From assembly GCA_009993005.1 (NCBI GenBank), contig JAACUH010000093.1:1-64000 (forward strand): a DNA stretch of 64,000 nt. Direction: 5' to 3'. This stretch comes from Rhodobacterales bacterium. GTDB lineage: Bacteria; Pseudomonadota; Alphaproteobacteria; Rhodobacterales; Rhodobacteraceae. Made by a program: the position numbers and the translations under genes. This document shows, in pieces, positions 34,472-44,399 of the stretch. How positions within the stretch are numbered: the first letter of the stretch is position 1; each line of letters begins with the position of its first letter. A model generated the notes under the pieces. That model saw only the letters and a program-made list of their open reading frames with translations. It did not search any database and had not been told where the DNA came from.

Positions 34472-34508
34472 TCATCTTGCCCCAAATATCCCCGCCGGAG
34501 GCGCCTCA
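34472..34508 (-). repeat. Dispersed intergenic element (inverted) with GC-rich flank
   Basis: Reading on the minus strand, GCCTCCGGCGGGGATATTTG then GGGCAAGATGAAG. This is the same composite (GCCTCCGGCGG + GATATTTG + AAGATG) as at 14888, here between glyS and ppdK. Confidence 0.75.
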
Positions 34509-34606
34509 CCCGCCGCGCGCGCAGGTGCCGGGCAGGGGCGCCACAGCTTTTCCTTGCCGCCGGTCGCACGCCGCCTATTGTGCTGGAAGAACAAGGAAAT
34601 GCCGCA

Positions 34607-37180
34607 GTGCAGAATCGCTCCGATGCCATCCCGGGGTCCACCTATGACCCCGTCACGCTGATCACGCCGACCGCGCCCATGTCGCCCGATGTGCACGGCG
34701 GGCGGGCCAAATGCCTGCAACGGTTGGTGCGGCTCGATATGCCGGTGCCCACGACCCTTGCCTTGTCGTTTTTCGCCGTCAAATCAATCGCCAAAGGGCA
34801 AATGCCCGATATGGCGGCAGTGATGGCCCCCTTCGGGCCGGCGCCCTTGCTCTCGGTTCGGCCGTCCAGCCAGGACCCCGACTGGGGCGGGCCGGGCGCG
34901 ATCCTCAATATCGGAATGAACGACGCGCGCCATGCCGCGATGATCGAAACGGTCGGCAAGACGGCCGCGACCGCGCTCTACCTGAGGTTCATCCAGTCCT
35001 ATGCGGTGCATGTGGCCCGGCTCGACCCGGATGCTTTTGACCTGCCGGCAGAGCCCAGCCGCGCGGCGCTGCGCGCCGCGCTGGGCGCCTATGAGGCCGA
35101 GACCGACGAGGCCTTTCCGCAGGACCCGACCGTCCAGCTTGCCGAGGTGCTGCGGTCGATGGCGCGCGCCTGGGAAGGCACATCCGCCCGCCTGCTGCGC
35201 GAGGCCAAGGGCGCGCCGACCGAGGCGGGGCTCGGTCTGGTCGTGCAGGCGATGGCGCTGGGCGTGGGGGCGGGCGAATGCGGCTCGGGCGTGATCCAGT
35301 TCGTCGATGCCGCGACCGGGCAGAACCGGATCACCGGCCGCTATCTCAGCCAGAGCCAGGGGCGCGAGGCGCTGACCGCGCAGACCGGCGCGATCTACCT
35401 CACCCGCGACGCGCGCGGCCATTCGCTCGAAGAGCTCTGCCCCGACGCCTTTGCCGAGCTGATCCGCTATGGCGGGCTGGTGCGGGCCAAGCTGCGCGAA
35501 GAGATGCAGATCGAATTCACGCTGGAAAACGGCCAGTTGCACATTCTTGACGGGGTGCGGGTGCAGCGGTCGGCCCGCGCGTCGGTGCGCATCGCCGTGG
35601 CGCTGGCCGAGGATGGCATCATCCCGCGCGACGAGGCGGTGATGCGGGTCGAACCCGCCGCGCTGTCAGAGCTTTTGCACCGCCAGGTTGACCCCACCGC
35701 CGCGCGCGATGTCATCGTCAAGGGCATCGCCGCCTCGCCCGGGGCCGCCACCGGCCGCATCGTGCTGAGTGCCGGCGAGGCGCAGGCGAGTGCGGCGCGC
35801 GGCGAGGCCTGCGTGCTGGTCCGGCGCGAGACGACGCCAGAGGATATCCGGGGCATGCATGCCGCGCAGGCGGTGCTGACCGTGCGCGGCGGCATCACCA
35901 GCCATGCGGCGGTGATCGGGCGGGGACTTGGTCTGCCTTGCGTGGTGGGCGCGTCTGACCTCATCATCGACCGCAAACGGCGGGTGATCCACGGCCCCGA
36001 CGGCCGCAGCTTTGCCGAGGGGGACGTGATCACGGTCGATGGCACCACGGGGGCGGTGCTGGCGGGTGAACCTGCCACGCTCGAGGCGGCGCTCGACCCG
36101 GCCTATCGCACGCTGCTGGGCTGGGCGGACATGTTCCGCGACATCGGCGTGCGGGCCAATGCCGACACGCCCGCCGACGCCCAGACCGCGCGCAATTTCG
36201 ACGCGCAGGGGATCGGGCTGTGCCGGACCGAGCACATGTTCTTTGAAGGCGACCGCATCGGCATGATGCGCGAGATGATCTTTGCCAAGAGCGCGGATGA
36301 CAGGCGTGCCGTGCTGGAACGGCTCTTGCCGATGCAGCGCGCGGATTTCGCCGCGCTGTTCGGGATCATGCAGGGCCGGCCCGTGTGCATCCGCCTGTTC
36401 GACCCGCCGCTGCACGAATTCCTGCCTTCGGACAAGGCGGGGATGCGCGAGCTCGCGGCCGGGCTGGCGCTGCCGCTGTCGGATGTGGTGGCACGGGTCG
36501 AGGCGCTGGCCGAATACAACCCGATGCTGGGGATGCGCGGCGTGCGTCTGGGCATCACCGTGCCCGAGATCTACGAGATGCAGGCGCGGGCGATCTTTCA
36601 GGCGACGGTCGGGGTCAGCCGCGACGGCGCCCCGGTGGTGCCCGAGGTGATGATCCCGTTGGTGAGCGCGATGCGCGAGGTCGAGCTGGTCAAGGGCCGG
36701 ATCGACCGGGTCGCGGCCGCGGTGCGGTCGGAAACCGGGGTCGATTTCGACTACCGGCTCGGCGTGATGGTCGAAACGCCGCGTGCCGCGCTGCGGGCGG
36801 CCGATATCGCGCTGCACGCCTCGTTCCTGTCCTTTGGCACCAATGACCTGACGCAGATGACCTATGGCCTGTCGCGCGACGATGCCGGGCGGTTCATGTC
36901 CACCTATGTGCAGCAGGGCGTCTATGAAGAGGACCCGTTCCATACGCTCGATATCGAGGGGGTGGGAGAACTGTTGAAGATCGGCGCGGCGCGGGGGCGC
37001 AGCGGGCGGCCGGATGTGACGCTGTCGATCTGTGGCGAGCATGGCGGCAGCCGCTCTGCCATCGCATTCTGTCGCAAACAGGGGTTCGACTATGTCTCCT
37101 GCTCGCCGTTCCGGGTGCCCGTTGCGCGGCTTTCCGCCGCTCAACTGGCGATCCTCGACCAAAGGGCGGCGCAGGGCTAG
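34607..37180 (+). CDS. ppdK: Pyruvate phosphate dikinase-type enzyme with divergent N-terminus
   Basis: Enzyme interconverting pyruvate, ATP, phosphate and PEP, about 857 residues, a little shorter than typical PPDK. The GTG at 34607 is preferred because AAGGA lies nine bases upstream; an in-frame GTG at 34580 is possible. The ATP-grasp domain is recognisable (LSVRPSSQDPDWGGPGAILN) but the usual GGKGANLAEM opening is altered (HGGRAKCLQRLVRLDMPVP). The phospho-transfer histidine is in GGITSHAAVIGRGLGLPCVV. The PEP domain has LCRTEHMFF, SFGTNDLTQMTYGLSRDDAG and ICGEHGG. glyS precedes it. Gluconeogenic use of pyruvate is the likely role. Confidence 0.87.
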   Translation: MQNRSDAIPGSTYDPVTLITPTAPMSPDVHGGRAKCLQRLVRLDMPVPTTLALSFFAVKSIAKGQMPDMAAVMAPFGPAPLLSVRPSSQDPDWGGPGAILNIGMNDARHAAMIETVGKTAATALYLRFIQSYAVHVARLDPDAFDLPAEPSRAALRAALGAYEAETDEAFPQDPTVQLAEVLRSMARAWEGTSARLLREAKGAPTEAGLGLVVQAMALGVGAGECGSGVIQFVDAATGQNRITGRYLSQSQGREALTAQTGAIYLTRDARGHSLEELCPDAFAELIRYGGLVRAKLREEMQIEFTLENGQLHILDGVRVQRSARASVRIAVALAEDGIIPRDEAVMRVEPAALSELLHRQVDPTAARDVIVKGIAASPGAATGRIVLSAGEAQASAARGEACVLVRRETTPEDIRGMHAAQAVLTVRGGITSHAAVIGRGLGLPCVVGASDLIIDRKRRVIHGPDGRSFAEGDVITVDGTTGAVLAGEPATLEAALDPAYRTLLGWADMFRDIGVRANADTPADAQTARNFDAQGIGLCRTEHMFFEGDRIGMMREMIFAKSADDRRAVLERLLPMQRADFAALFGIMQGRPVCIRLFDPPLHEFLPSDKAGMRELAAGLALPLSDVVARVEALAEYNPMLGMRGVRLGITVPEIYEMQARAIFQATVGVSRDGAPVVPEVMIPLVSAMREVELVKGRIDRVAAAVRSETGVDFDYRLGVMVETPRAALRAADIALHASFLSFGTNDLTQMTYGLSRDDAGRFMSTYVQQGVYEEDPFHTLDIEGVGELLKIGAARGRSGRPDVTLSICGEHGGSRSAIAFCRKQGFDYVSCSPFRVPVARLSAAQLAILDQRAAQG

Positions 37181-37196
37181 TATGAAGAACGCCGCG

Positions 37197-37261
37197 CAAC
37201 CCTAATTATTGTAAGAACAATTTCGGGTTGTGGCTAAAAACCGCCGGTGTGCTGCCGGCGG
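37197..37261. other. Palindromic leader between ppdK and the SleB gene
   Basis: Two inverted repeats: CAACCC (37197-37202) ... GGGTTG (37225-37230) with an inner TTGT/ACAA match, and CCGCCGG (37241-37247) / CCGGCGG (37255-37261). The first is unusually AT-rich for this region. They could be an operator or the terminator of ppdK, though no T-run follows. Confidence 0.45.
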
Positions 37262-37341
37262 GTGGACTCGTGGAAAACTTTCCCTTAACCACCCCAGTTG
37301 CCTGCACGGGGCTATACCGTGTGGAACACTTGGGTGGGAAG

Positions 37342-38037
37342 ATGCGGGATGTCACCGGGCGCGTGATGGCGCGATTGGCTTTGTGTGCTTCGTTGGTTTT
37401 TGGCTTTGGTTCTGCGGCTTTGGCAGACGAAGTTCTCGCAAGCCGGCTGGGCGCGCTTCTGGGCCTGGAACGTCAGGCGCTCGAAATCGTCCCGGCGGCG
37501 CATATGGCGGCGCTCACCGCCCCGCCGGCCGCTGCGCTGCGCGACGTGCCCACCTCGCCCGTGACGCCCCCGGACGCGCCTCAGGATGGGTCCGCGGCCC
37601 TTGCCGCGCTGCCGCCGGTGAGCGGTGGTGCCGAGTGGGAATGTCTGACCGAGGCGCTCTACTTCGAGGCGCGTGGCGAGACGGTTCAGGGTATCCATGC
37701 CGTGGCCGAAGTGATCCTCAACCGGGTGGACAGCCGCGACTATCCCAATTCGGTCTGTGGCGTGGTCAACCAGGGCAACACCAACCGCCTGCATGGTTGC
37801 CAGTTCACCTATAATTGCGACGGCATCCCGAACCGGATCAGCGAACGCGGCGCCTGGAATGCCGTGGGGCAGGTCGCGGCGCAGATGCTCGCCGGCGCGC
37901 CGCGCAACCTGACCGATGGCGCGACGCATTACCACACGCGCGCCGTGCGTCCCTCCTGGGCGCGGGTGTTTCCGCAGACGGCGGCCGTGGGCTCGCACCT
38001 GTTCTACCGTCAGCCGCTGCGGCTCGCGTCCAACTGA
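37342..38037 (+). CDS. SleB-type cell-wall hydrolase
   Basis: Exported protein of 231 residues from the ATG at 37342 (MRDVTGRVMARLALC), which has GGTGGGAAG just upstream. The hydrophobic stretch MARLALCASLVFGFGSAALA is a signal peptide ending in ALA. After a Pro/Ala-rich linker (about 70-100), a Hydrolase_2 (SleB) domain begins. ECLTEALYFEARGETVQGIH contains the probable catalytic Glu, followed by AVAEVILNRVDSRDYP, VCGVVNQ and CQFTYNCDG. Members cleave peptidoglycan, as lytic transglycosylase or amidase-like enzymes, in growth or division. A palindromic leader lies upstream. Chemistry is inferred from the spore cortex enzyme SleB. Confidence 0.85.
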   Translation: MRDVTGRVMARLALCASLVFGFGSAALADEVLASRLGALLGLERQALEIVPAAHMAALTAPPAAALRDVPTSPVTPPDAPQDGSAALAALPPVSGGAEWECLTEALYFEARGETVQGIHAVAEVILNRVDSRDYPNSVCGVVNQGNTNRLHGCQFTYNCDGIPNRISERGAWNAVGQVAAQMLAGAPRNLTDGATHYHTRAVRPSWARVFPQTAAVGSHLFYRQPLRLASN

Positions 38038-38127
38038 GCTTGGGCAGTTGCCGCAGACCGCCCGCCCGTGCGATGACGGGGGCGGCCGGTCTGCTGTCGT
38101 GATCCGGCGCATGGAGCCTGATCCGCA

Positions 38128-39159
38128 ATGACCCGATACTGGCGCCCGATCCCGATGACCGACCCCGCCCGCGCGGCGGGGGCCGCGGCGGGGGCATTGC
38201 CGCTTGCGGGGGGGTGGTGCTGGTTCGACCGGGTCGAACGCCTGTCGCGCGGCGCGCCGCCGCAGGTCGTGCCGCTGGGCGATGTTCCGGACGAGGTGCT
38301 GATCCGGCTGAGCGCCCCGCGCCCGGCGCTGGCGGGGCTGACATTCGACCGGCCGCGCCTGATGGGGATCCTCAACGTCACGCCCGACAGTTTCAGCGAC
38401 GGCGGCCTCTTTGACGCGCCGGTGGCCGCCCTGCGCCATGCGGTGGCGATGCGGGCGGCAGGGGCCGAGATCATCGACATCGGTGGCGAAAGCACCCGCC
38501 CGGGTGCCGCAACGGTCGCGCCCGAGGAAGAGGTCGCGCGCACCGCCCCGATCATCGCGGCGCTTTGCGGGCAGACTGATGCGCTGCTGTCGATCGACAC
38601 GCGCAAGGCGGTGGTGGCGCAGGCGGCCATCGCGGCAGGGGCGGGGATGGTCAACGATGTCTCGGCCCTGACACATGACCCGGCCTTGGCCGAGGTGGTG
38701 GCGGCGTCGGGCCTGCCGGTCTGCCTGATGCATGCGCAGGGCGCGCCTGCCACGATGCAGGACGACCCGCGCTATGGCGATGTGCTGCTCGATGTATACG
38801 ACCACCTTGCCGCACGCATCGCCGCCGCCGAAGCCGCCGGCATCGCGCGTGACCGGATCGTGATCGACCCCGGCATCGGCTTTGGTAAGACATTGCAACA
38901 CAACGTGACGTTACTGCGCGGCCTGAGCCTCTATCATGGTCTTGGCTCTCCCATCCTGCTGGGCGCGTCGCGCAAGCGGTTCATCGGGGCGATTTCGGGC
39001 GCCGAGGCCGCGCGGGACCGGATGCCGGGGTCGGTGGCGGTGGCGCTGCATGGGGTGGCGCAAGGCGTGCAGATCCTGCGCGTTCATGATACGGGTGAAA
39101 CGAGACAGGCGCTCAGTCTGCAACAGGCATTGATCGGGACAGTCACAGATGACGCGTAA
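38128..39159 (+). CDS. folP: Dihydropteroate synthase with N-terminal extension
   Basis: Folate-pathway enzyme joining p-aminobenzoate to the pterin, target of sulfonamides; 343 residues. The TIM barrel starts near residue 75 ([17 protein letters not shown], a pterin-site signature). It continues with [33 protein letters not shown] and [15 protein letters not shown], ending in GASRKRFIG. The first 70 residues (with [20 protein letters not shown]) are an extra domain not present in E. coli FolP. It overlaps glmM by 11 bases. In many genomes folP and glmM are adjacent. No folB or folK follows. Confidence 0.95.
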   Translation: MTRYWRPIPMTDPARAAGAAAGALPLAGGWCWFDRVERLSRGAPPQVVPLGDVPDEVLIRLSAPRPALAGLTFDRPRLMGILNVTPDSFSDGGLFDAPVAALRHAVAMRAAGAEIIDIGGESTRPGAATVAPEEEVARTAPIIAALCGQTDALLSIDTRKAVVAQAAIAAGAGMVNDVSALTHDPALAEVVAASGLPVCLMHAQGAPATMQDDPRYGDVLLDVYDHLAARIAAAEAAGIARDRIVIDPGIGFGKTLQHNVTLLRGLSLYHGLGSPILLGASRKRFIGAISGAEAARDRMPGSVAVALHGVAQGVQILRVHDTGETRQALSLQQALIGTVTDDA

Positions 39160-40492
39160 GCTTTTCGGGACCGACGGGGTGCGTGGCACCGCGAACACCT
39201 GGCCGATGACCGCCGACATGGCCTTGCGGATCGGCGCCGCCGCCGGGCGCTATTTCCGCAATGACGGGTCGAACGGCCACCGCGTGGTGATCGGCAAGGA
39301 TACCCGCCTGTCGGGCTACATGTTCGAGAATGCGCTGACCGCCGGCCTGACCAGCACCGGCATGAACGTTCTGCTGCTGGGGCCGGTGCCGACACCGGCG
39401 GTCGGGCTGCTCACCACCTCGATGCGCGCGGATGTGGGCATCATGATCTCGGCCAGTCACAACCCGCATCAGGACAACGGGATCAAGTTCTTTGGCCCTG
39501 ACGGCTTCAAGCTGAGCGATGAGGCCGAGGCCGAGATCGAGGCGCTGCTCGATGGACCGATCGAACCGGCAAAGGCCAACAACATCGGCCGCGCCAAGCG
39601 GATCGACGATGGCCGTTTCCGCTATGCCGAGCGGGTCAAGAGCACCTTTCCCCATGGCATGCGGCTCGACGGGCTCAAGGTGGTGATCGACTGCGCCAAT
39701 GGCGCGGCCTACAAGGTGGCCCCCGAAGTGCTGTGGGAGCTGGGCGCGACGGTGATCCCGGTGGGCAACACGCCCAACGGCTTCAACATCAATGACGGCT
39801 GTGGCTCGACCAACACCCGCACGGCGGCCGAAACGGTGGTGAGCCATGGTGCGGACCTCGGCATCTGCCTTGATGGCGACGCGGACCGGGTGATGATCCT
39901 GGACGAAAACGGCGAGGTGGCGGACGGCGACCAGATCATGGCGCTGATGGCGGCGCGCTGGGCGGCGCAGGACCGGCTGCACGGTGGCACGCTGGTGGCG
40001 ACGGTGATGTCGAACCTCGGGCTGGAACAGTTCCTCGCCGGGCGCGGGCTGCGGCTGGAACGCACGGCTGTGGGCGACCGCTATGTGGTCGAGGCGATGC
40101 GGCGCGGCGGCTGGAACCTGGGCGGCGAGCAGTCGGGCCATATCGTGATGACCGACTTTGCCACCACCGGCGACGGGCTGCTCGCGGGGTTGCAGTTCCT
40201 TGCCGCGATGATCGAGACGGGCCAGCCGGCGAGCGCGCTGGTGCGCCAGTTCGACACCGTGCCGCAACTGCTGCGCAACGTGCGCTATCAGGCCGGCGCG
40301 CAGCCGCTGACCGCACCGGCGGTTGCGCAGGCGATTGCGGCGGGCGAGGCGCGGCTGAACGGGGCGGGGCGGCTCTTGATCCGCAAGTCGGGGACAGAGC
40401 CGCTGATCCGTGTGATGGCCGAATGCGCGGACGAGGGGCTTTTGGTGCAGGTGGTCGAGGATATCGTCGCGGCGGTCGAACAGGCCGCGTGA
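39149..40492 (+). CDS. glmM: Phosphoglucosamine mutase
   Basis: Enzyme converting glucosamine-6-phosphate to glucosamine-1-phosphate for peptidoglycan and LPS precursors; 447 residues, typical. Motifs are [20 protein letters not shown], the phosphoserine loop [20 protein letters not shown], metal-binding DGDADRVM, the substrate loop GEQSGHIVM and the phosphate-binding [14 protein letters not shown]. Its ATG lies inside the last codons of folP (11-base overlap), pointing to translational coupling. Its end is 13 bases from the stop of the convergent LuxR-type gene. Confidence 0.97.
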   Translation: MTRKLFGTDGVRGTANTWPMTADMALRIGAAAGRYFRNDGSNGHRVVIGKDTRLSGYMFENALTAGLTSTGMNVLLLGPVPTPAVGLLTTSMRADVGIMISASHNPHQDNGIKFFGPDGFKLSDEAEAEIEALLDGPIEPAKANNIGRAKRIDDGRFRYAERVKSTFPHGMRLDGLKVVIDCANGAAYKVAPEVLWELGATVIPVGNTPNGFNINDGCGSTNTRTAAETVVSHGADLGICLDGDADRVMILDENGEVADGDQIMALMAARWAAQDRLHGGTLVATVMSNLGLEQFLAGRGLRLERTAVGDRYVVEAMRRGGWNLGGEQSGHIVMTDFATTGDGLLAGLQFLAAMIETGQPASALVRQFDTVPQLLRNVRYQAGAQPLTAPAVAQAIAAGEARLNGAGRLLIRKSGTEPLIRVMAECADEGLLVQVVEDIVAAVEQAA

Positions 40493-40505
40493 TGGCGCAG
40501 GCCGG

Positions 40506-41126
40506 TCAGGCGGTCTGAAGATCGGCAGGCGTTGACCCCGTCGCGGGCCCGGAATGGAGCCCGGGTGCGCTGCCCGCAGAACTGGCGGCGCCGTGGTCGA
40601 GAAACTCTTCCATGAAAAGACCGTAGAGCTCGCCGCGCGTCGAGACGCCTGCCTTGCGGAAAACGGCGCTCATCTGCGATTTGACGGTGCCTTCGCGGGT
40701 GTTGCGGGCGCTCGCGATGTCGGCGATCTTGAGCCCGCGCAGGGTCAGCAGGGCGATGTCGGCTTCCGCCTCGGTCAGATCCCAGTCGCGAAACCGTGCC
40801 TGCAGCACGATGTCGAACTCGCCACGCAGCGACCGGAGCTGTTGGTGTTGTGCCGCACGATCATCCTCCAGCAAGAGGATGTGTCGCCGCGTGAGTTGAA
40901 AGCCCCAGCCCAGCATGAGCACGGCCGCAATCTCGGCCACGACATGGGTGATCTGCACCGGGCCGTGGATCTCGCCCGCGACGATGCTGCCCGGCAGCTC
41001 GAGAAGGATGTCGAGGCTGAAGATCGTCGTGCTGACCAGAAGAACGGCCGCCAACCGGCGCAGAATACGGTCATTTTCCGAAAACGCGGGCAGGCCCAGT
41101 TGAGATATCTTGGGAAAACTCGCCAT
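40506..41126 (-). CDS. Membrane-anchored LuxR-type (GerE) transcriptional regulator
   Basis: Protein of 206 residues. The ATG at 41126 is preceded by GAGGAGG, which settles the start. Two hydrophobic helices lie in the N-terminal half (about residues 24-43, AAVLLVSTTIFSLDILLELP, and about 59-78, ITHVVAEIAAVLMLGWGFQL), followed by a short coiled segment. A LuxR helix-turn-helix is near residues 130-175 (LRGLKIADIASARNTREGTV, with the typical E-GTVK). There is no receiver domain, so the signal is probably sensed at the membrane. It is divergent from a diheme cytochrome c gene with a 263-base shared control region, suggesting that it regulates that gene. Confidence 0.82.
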   Translation of the reverse strand: MASFPKISQLGLPAFSENDRILRRLAAVLLVSTTIFSLDILLELPGSIVAGEIHGPVQITHVVAEIAAVLMLGWGFQLTRRHILLLEDDRAAQHQQLRSLRGEFDIVLQARFRDWDLTEAEADIALLTLRGLKIADIASARNTREGTVKSQMSAVFRKAGVSTRGELYGLFMEEFLDHGAASSAGSAPGLHSGPATGSTPADLQTA

Positions 41127-41389
41127 GATCGCCTCCTCAAATCTCTGTGGCAGACCGTGTTTTGTGCCAAAAAACCACGTATCGCCGCCGATAAACCAAA
41201 GTCTAACGGCGCCGATCCGCGCGCGGCAAGCAGTAAATTGCCGATTGCCACCCAGGTTTGCGCAGGATTGGATCGTGACAGCCAAAAACGTTGGTCGTGG
41301 GTATCCCCCCGCGGCCCAGGGCGAAAAGCAGGGGCAACCCTGCTGTCCCTGACCTGACCGGCCTGGCGCGACAAGAGAGGAAACTGACA

Positions 41390-42199
41390 ATGAAAAAGAA
41401 TGCAAGAACCATGGCGATGCTGACGGCGGGCATATTGTGTGTCGCGGCATCGAACCTTTCGGCGGAAGCCGACGCCGAGCTTTTTGAGCACGGACCAGAG
41501 GCGCAGATCTATATTCACGGGGCGCCGCAAGTGCCTTCCGAGGCCTGGATGCGCGCCGCGGGTGGCCGGATCTACGACAACTGGTGGGATGCTCTCGACC
41601 GGGATCCCCCCGAAGGCACGAACCCGGCCTATCCGGTGGATGTGAACCAGGCCCAGTCCGGCGAAGGCACCTGGCGGTGCAAGGAGTGCCACGGCTGGGA
41701 TTATCAGGGTGCCGATGGCATCTACCGGCAAGGCAGCCACTTTACCGGGATCAAGGGCATCATGGGCGCGCAGGGCCGCCCGGTCGAGGCGATCGCGGCG
41801 CTGCTGCGCGATGAAAACCACCCCTACACGACGGAAATGATCACCGATGAGGAGATGCTGCGGGTGGCAACTTTCGTCAGCCGCGGTCTGGTCGATATGC
41901 GCACCTTCATCGACTACGAGACGCGCACTGTGAACGCCGGCGACGCCAACCGGGGCCGCGAGATCTTCCAGACGACCTGTGCGGCCTGCCACGGCTTTGA
42001 CGGTCGCGCGCTCGACTGGGGTGTGGACGGCGAGCACAACTTTGTCGGCACCGAGGCCGCTTCGCTGCCCGACGAGGTCTGGAACAAGATCTACAACGCC
42101 CATCCCGGCGTGCAGATGATCAACCTGCGGGCGTTTCCGGTGGAAGAGGCGATCAACGTGATGGCCTATATCGCCAATCTGCCGACCGGGATCGAATGA
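41390..42199 (+). CDS. Exported diheme cytochrome c
   Basis: Protein of 269 residues; the ATG at 41390 follows AGAGAGG. A signal peptide (MKKNARTMAMLTAGILCVAA, with cleavage after about residue 25) sends it to the periplasm. Two CxxCH heme sites are present: CKECH at about 97-101 and CAACH at about 197-201, each in a separate class I-like domain (WRCKECHGWDYQG and TTCAACHGFDG). Methionines such as those in VQMINLRAF could be sixth ligands. It has its own terminator at 42227. A redox partner is not visible; the divergent membrane-bound LuxR-type gene is a likely regulator. Confidence 0.88.
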   Translation: MKKNARTMAMLTAGILCVAASNLSAEADAELFEHGPEAQIYIHGAPQVPSEAWMRAAGGRIYDNWWDALDRDPPEGTNPAYPVDVNQAQSGEGTWRCKECHGWDYQGADGIYRQGSHFTGIKGIMGAQGRPVEAIAALLRDENHPYTTEMITDEEMLRVATFVSRGLVDMRTFIDYETRTVNAGDANRGREIFQTTCAACHGFDGRALDWGVDGEHNFVGTEAASLPDEVWNKIYNAHPGVQMINLRAFPVEEAINVMAYIANLPTGIE

Positions 42200-42226
42200 G
42201 CCAATCCTGTTGCGGGTAAAGCGTGA

Positions 42227-42258
42227 GGGCCGCCGGAGCGATCCGGCGGCCCATTTTT
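42227..42258 (+). terminator. Intrinsic terminator after the cytochrome c gene
   Basis: Perfect 11-bp stem GGGCCGCCGGA / TCCGGCGGCCC with a GCGA loop, followed by ATTTTT. It lies 27 bases past the stop codon. On the other strand there is no T-run, so it serves the plus strand only. Confidence 0.93.
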
Positions 42259-42274
42259 GTCGCACCCCTCCGCG

Positions 42275-43330
<1,056 letters not shown>

Positions 43331-43369
43331 TCATATCCGCGCCATGCGGGTTGGCGAGTGTTCCGCCGT

Positions 43370-43392
43370 GAGTATTTTGGGCACAGAGAAGA
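43370..43392 (+). repeat. Dispersed intergenic element, GAGTATTT...CACAGAGAAG variant
   Basis: GTGAGTATTTTGGGCACAGA then GAAG, identical in pattern to the inverted copies at 8.2 and 14.95 kb. It lies in the divergent ilvC/Lrp control region rather than between ends. Confidence 0.7.
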
Positions 43393-43421
43393 TTGTCATG
43401 CGCTACATTGCGAATTAGTGT
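43393..43421 (+). promoter_or_regulatory. Putative promoter of the Lrp/AsnC pair
   Basis: TTGTCA (43393-43398) and TAGTGT (43416-43421) with a 17-base spacer. The predicted start falls at about 43428, at the ATG at 43429, which has no Shine-Dalgarno sequence. The message may be leaderless. Confidence 0.4.
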
Positions 43422-43428
43422 GGTTTTC

Positions 43429-43884
43429 ATGCTTGACGATGCTGACCGCCATCTGCTGCGCCTGTTGCAAGCCGACCCGACACTGGCGGCGCCGGACCTC
43501 GCCGCGCGCGCGGGCCTCACGCCGGGACGGGTCGCCCGACGGCTCGACCGGCTGCGCGCCGAGGGCATCGTGCAGGGGCAGGAGGCGGTGATCGGCTGGC
43601 GCGCGCTGGGCTTCGAGGTGGCGGTGAGCCTGCGCATCACGCTCGACAAGACGCAGCCGCGCGCCTTTGACGAGTTTCTGGCGGCCGCGCGCGGCGTGCC
43701 CGAGGTGATCGAGATCCAGACCTTTCTGGGGCGCGTCGATGTGCGCCTCTCGCTGGTGGCGCGCGACCTGCGGCATTATCAGGAGATCTACCGCGACCGC
43801 ATCCTCACCCTGCCGCATCTGGCCGACATCGAGGCGCTGATGACGGTCGCCACCGTGAAATCGGACGAGGCGCTGCCGCTATGA
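43429..43884 (+). CDS. Lrp/AsnC-family regulator, first of a tandem pair
   Basis: Transcription factor of 151 residues. The N-terminal helix-turn-helix spans about residues 1-50 (LDDADRHLLRLLQADPTLAA, then TPGRVARRLDRLRAEGIVQ). A C-terminal RAM ligand-binding domain follows with GFEVAVSLRITLD, VIEIQTFLGRVDVRLSLVAR and a final IEALMTVATVKSDEALPL. The ATG at 43429 is chosen because the family N-terminus starts there. It overlaps the next regulator by four bases (ATGA). It is divergent from ilvC. Ligand is unknown; branched-chain amino acids would fit the neighbour, but that is inference. Confidence 0.9.
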   Translation: MLDDADRHLLRLLQADPTLAAPDLAARAGLTPGRVARRLDRLRAEGIVQGQEAVIGWRALGFEVAVSLRITLDKTQPRAFDEFLAAARGVPEVIEIQTFLGRVDVRLSLVARDLRHYQEIYRDRILTLPHLADIEALMTVATVKSDEALPL

Positions 43885-44336
43885 TCGTGCTCGACGCCAT
43901 CGACAGGGCGCTCTTGCGCGCGCTGGTGGCCGAGGCCGACCGCCCGGCGAGCGTGCTGGGCCGCATGCTGGGGCTGAGCCAGCCCGCGACATGGCGGCGC
44001 ATCCGCCGGCTCGAGGCGGCAGGCGTGATCGCGGGGCGGCGGTTGCGGCTCGACGCGGCGCGGCTGGGGCTGGGGGTCACGGTGTTTCTGGGCGTGAAGC
44101 TCGCGGCCAAGGGGCGCGCCAGTCTCGAGGATTTCGAGCGCGCCGTGACCTCGATCCGCGAGGTGCAGACGGTCGAACATGTGCTGGGCCTCTACGATTA
44201 CCGCCTGCGGGTGGTCGCGCGCGACCTGGCCGATTTCGAACGGGTGCTGCGGCGGCGGATCATGACGCTGCCCGGTGTCGGCACGCTCGAGGCCAATGTG
44301 CTGTTGTCCGAAGAGCGTTTGCCCGGCCCGATCTGA
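43881..44336 (+). CDS. Lrp/AsnC-family regulator, second of a tandem pair
   Basis: Paralogue of the preceding gene, also 151 residues, with HTH at about residues 5-50 (LDAIDRALLRALVAEADRPA, then SQPATWRRIRRLEAAGVIAG) and a RAM domain (LGVTVFLGVKLAAKG, TVEHVLGLYDYRLRVVAR, GVGTLEANVLLSEERLPGPI). The sequences of the two are clearly different, so this is not a recent duplication. The ATG sits in the stop region of the first gene. Co-translation at matched levels favours a hetero-oligomer, which is common for paired Lrp proteins, though unproven here. A class V aminotransferase follows 63 bases later. Confidence 0.9.
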   Translation: MIVLDAIDRALLRALVAEADRPASVLGRMLGLSQPATWRRIRRLEAAGVIAGRRLRLDAARLGLGVTVFLGVKLAAKGRASLEDFERAVTSIREVQTVEHVLGLYDYRLRVVARDLADFERVLRRRIMTLPGVGTLEANVLLSEERLPGPI

Positions 44337-44399
44337 GGCGCCGCATTGCTTTTGTGCGCCCTCGGCCCTAGCTCTAGAGGCGCAGCAGGGAGGCGCGAG

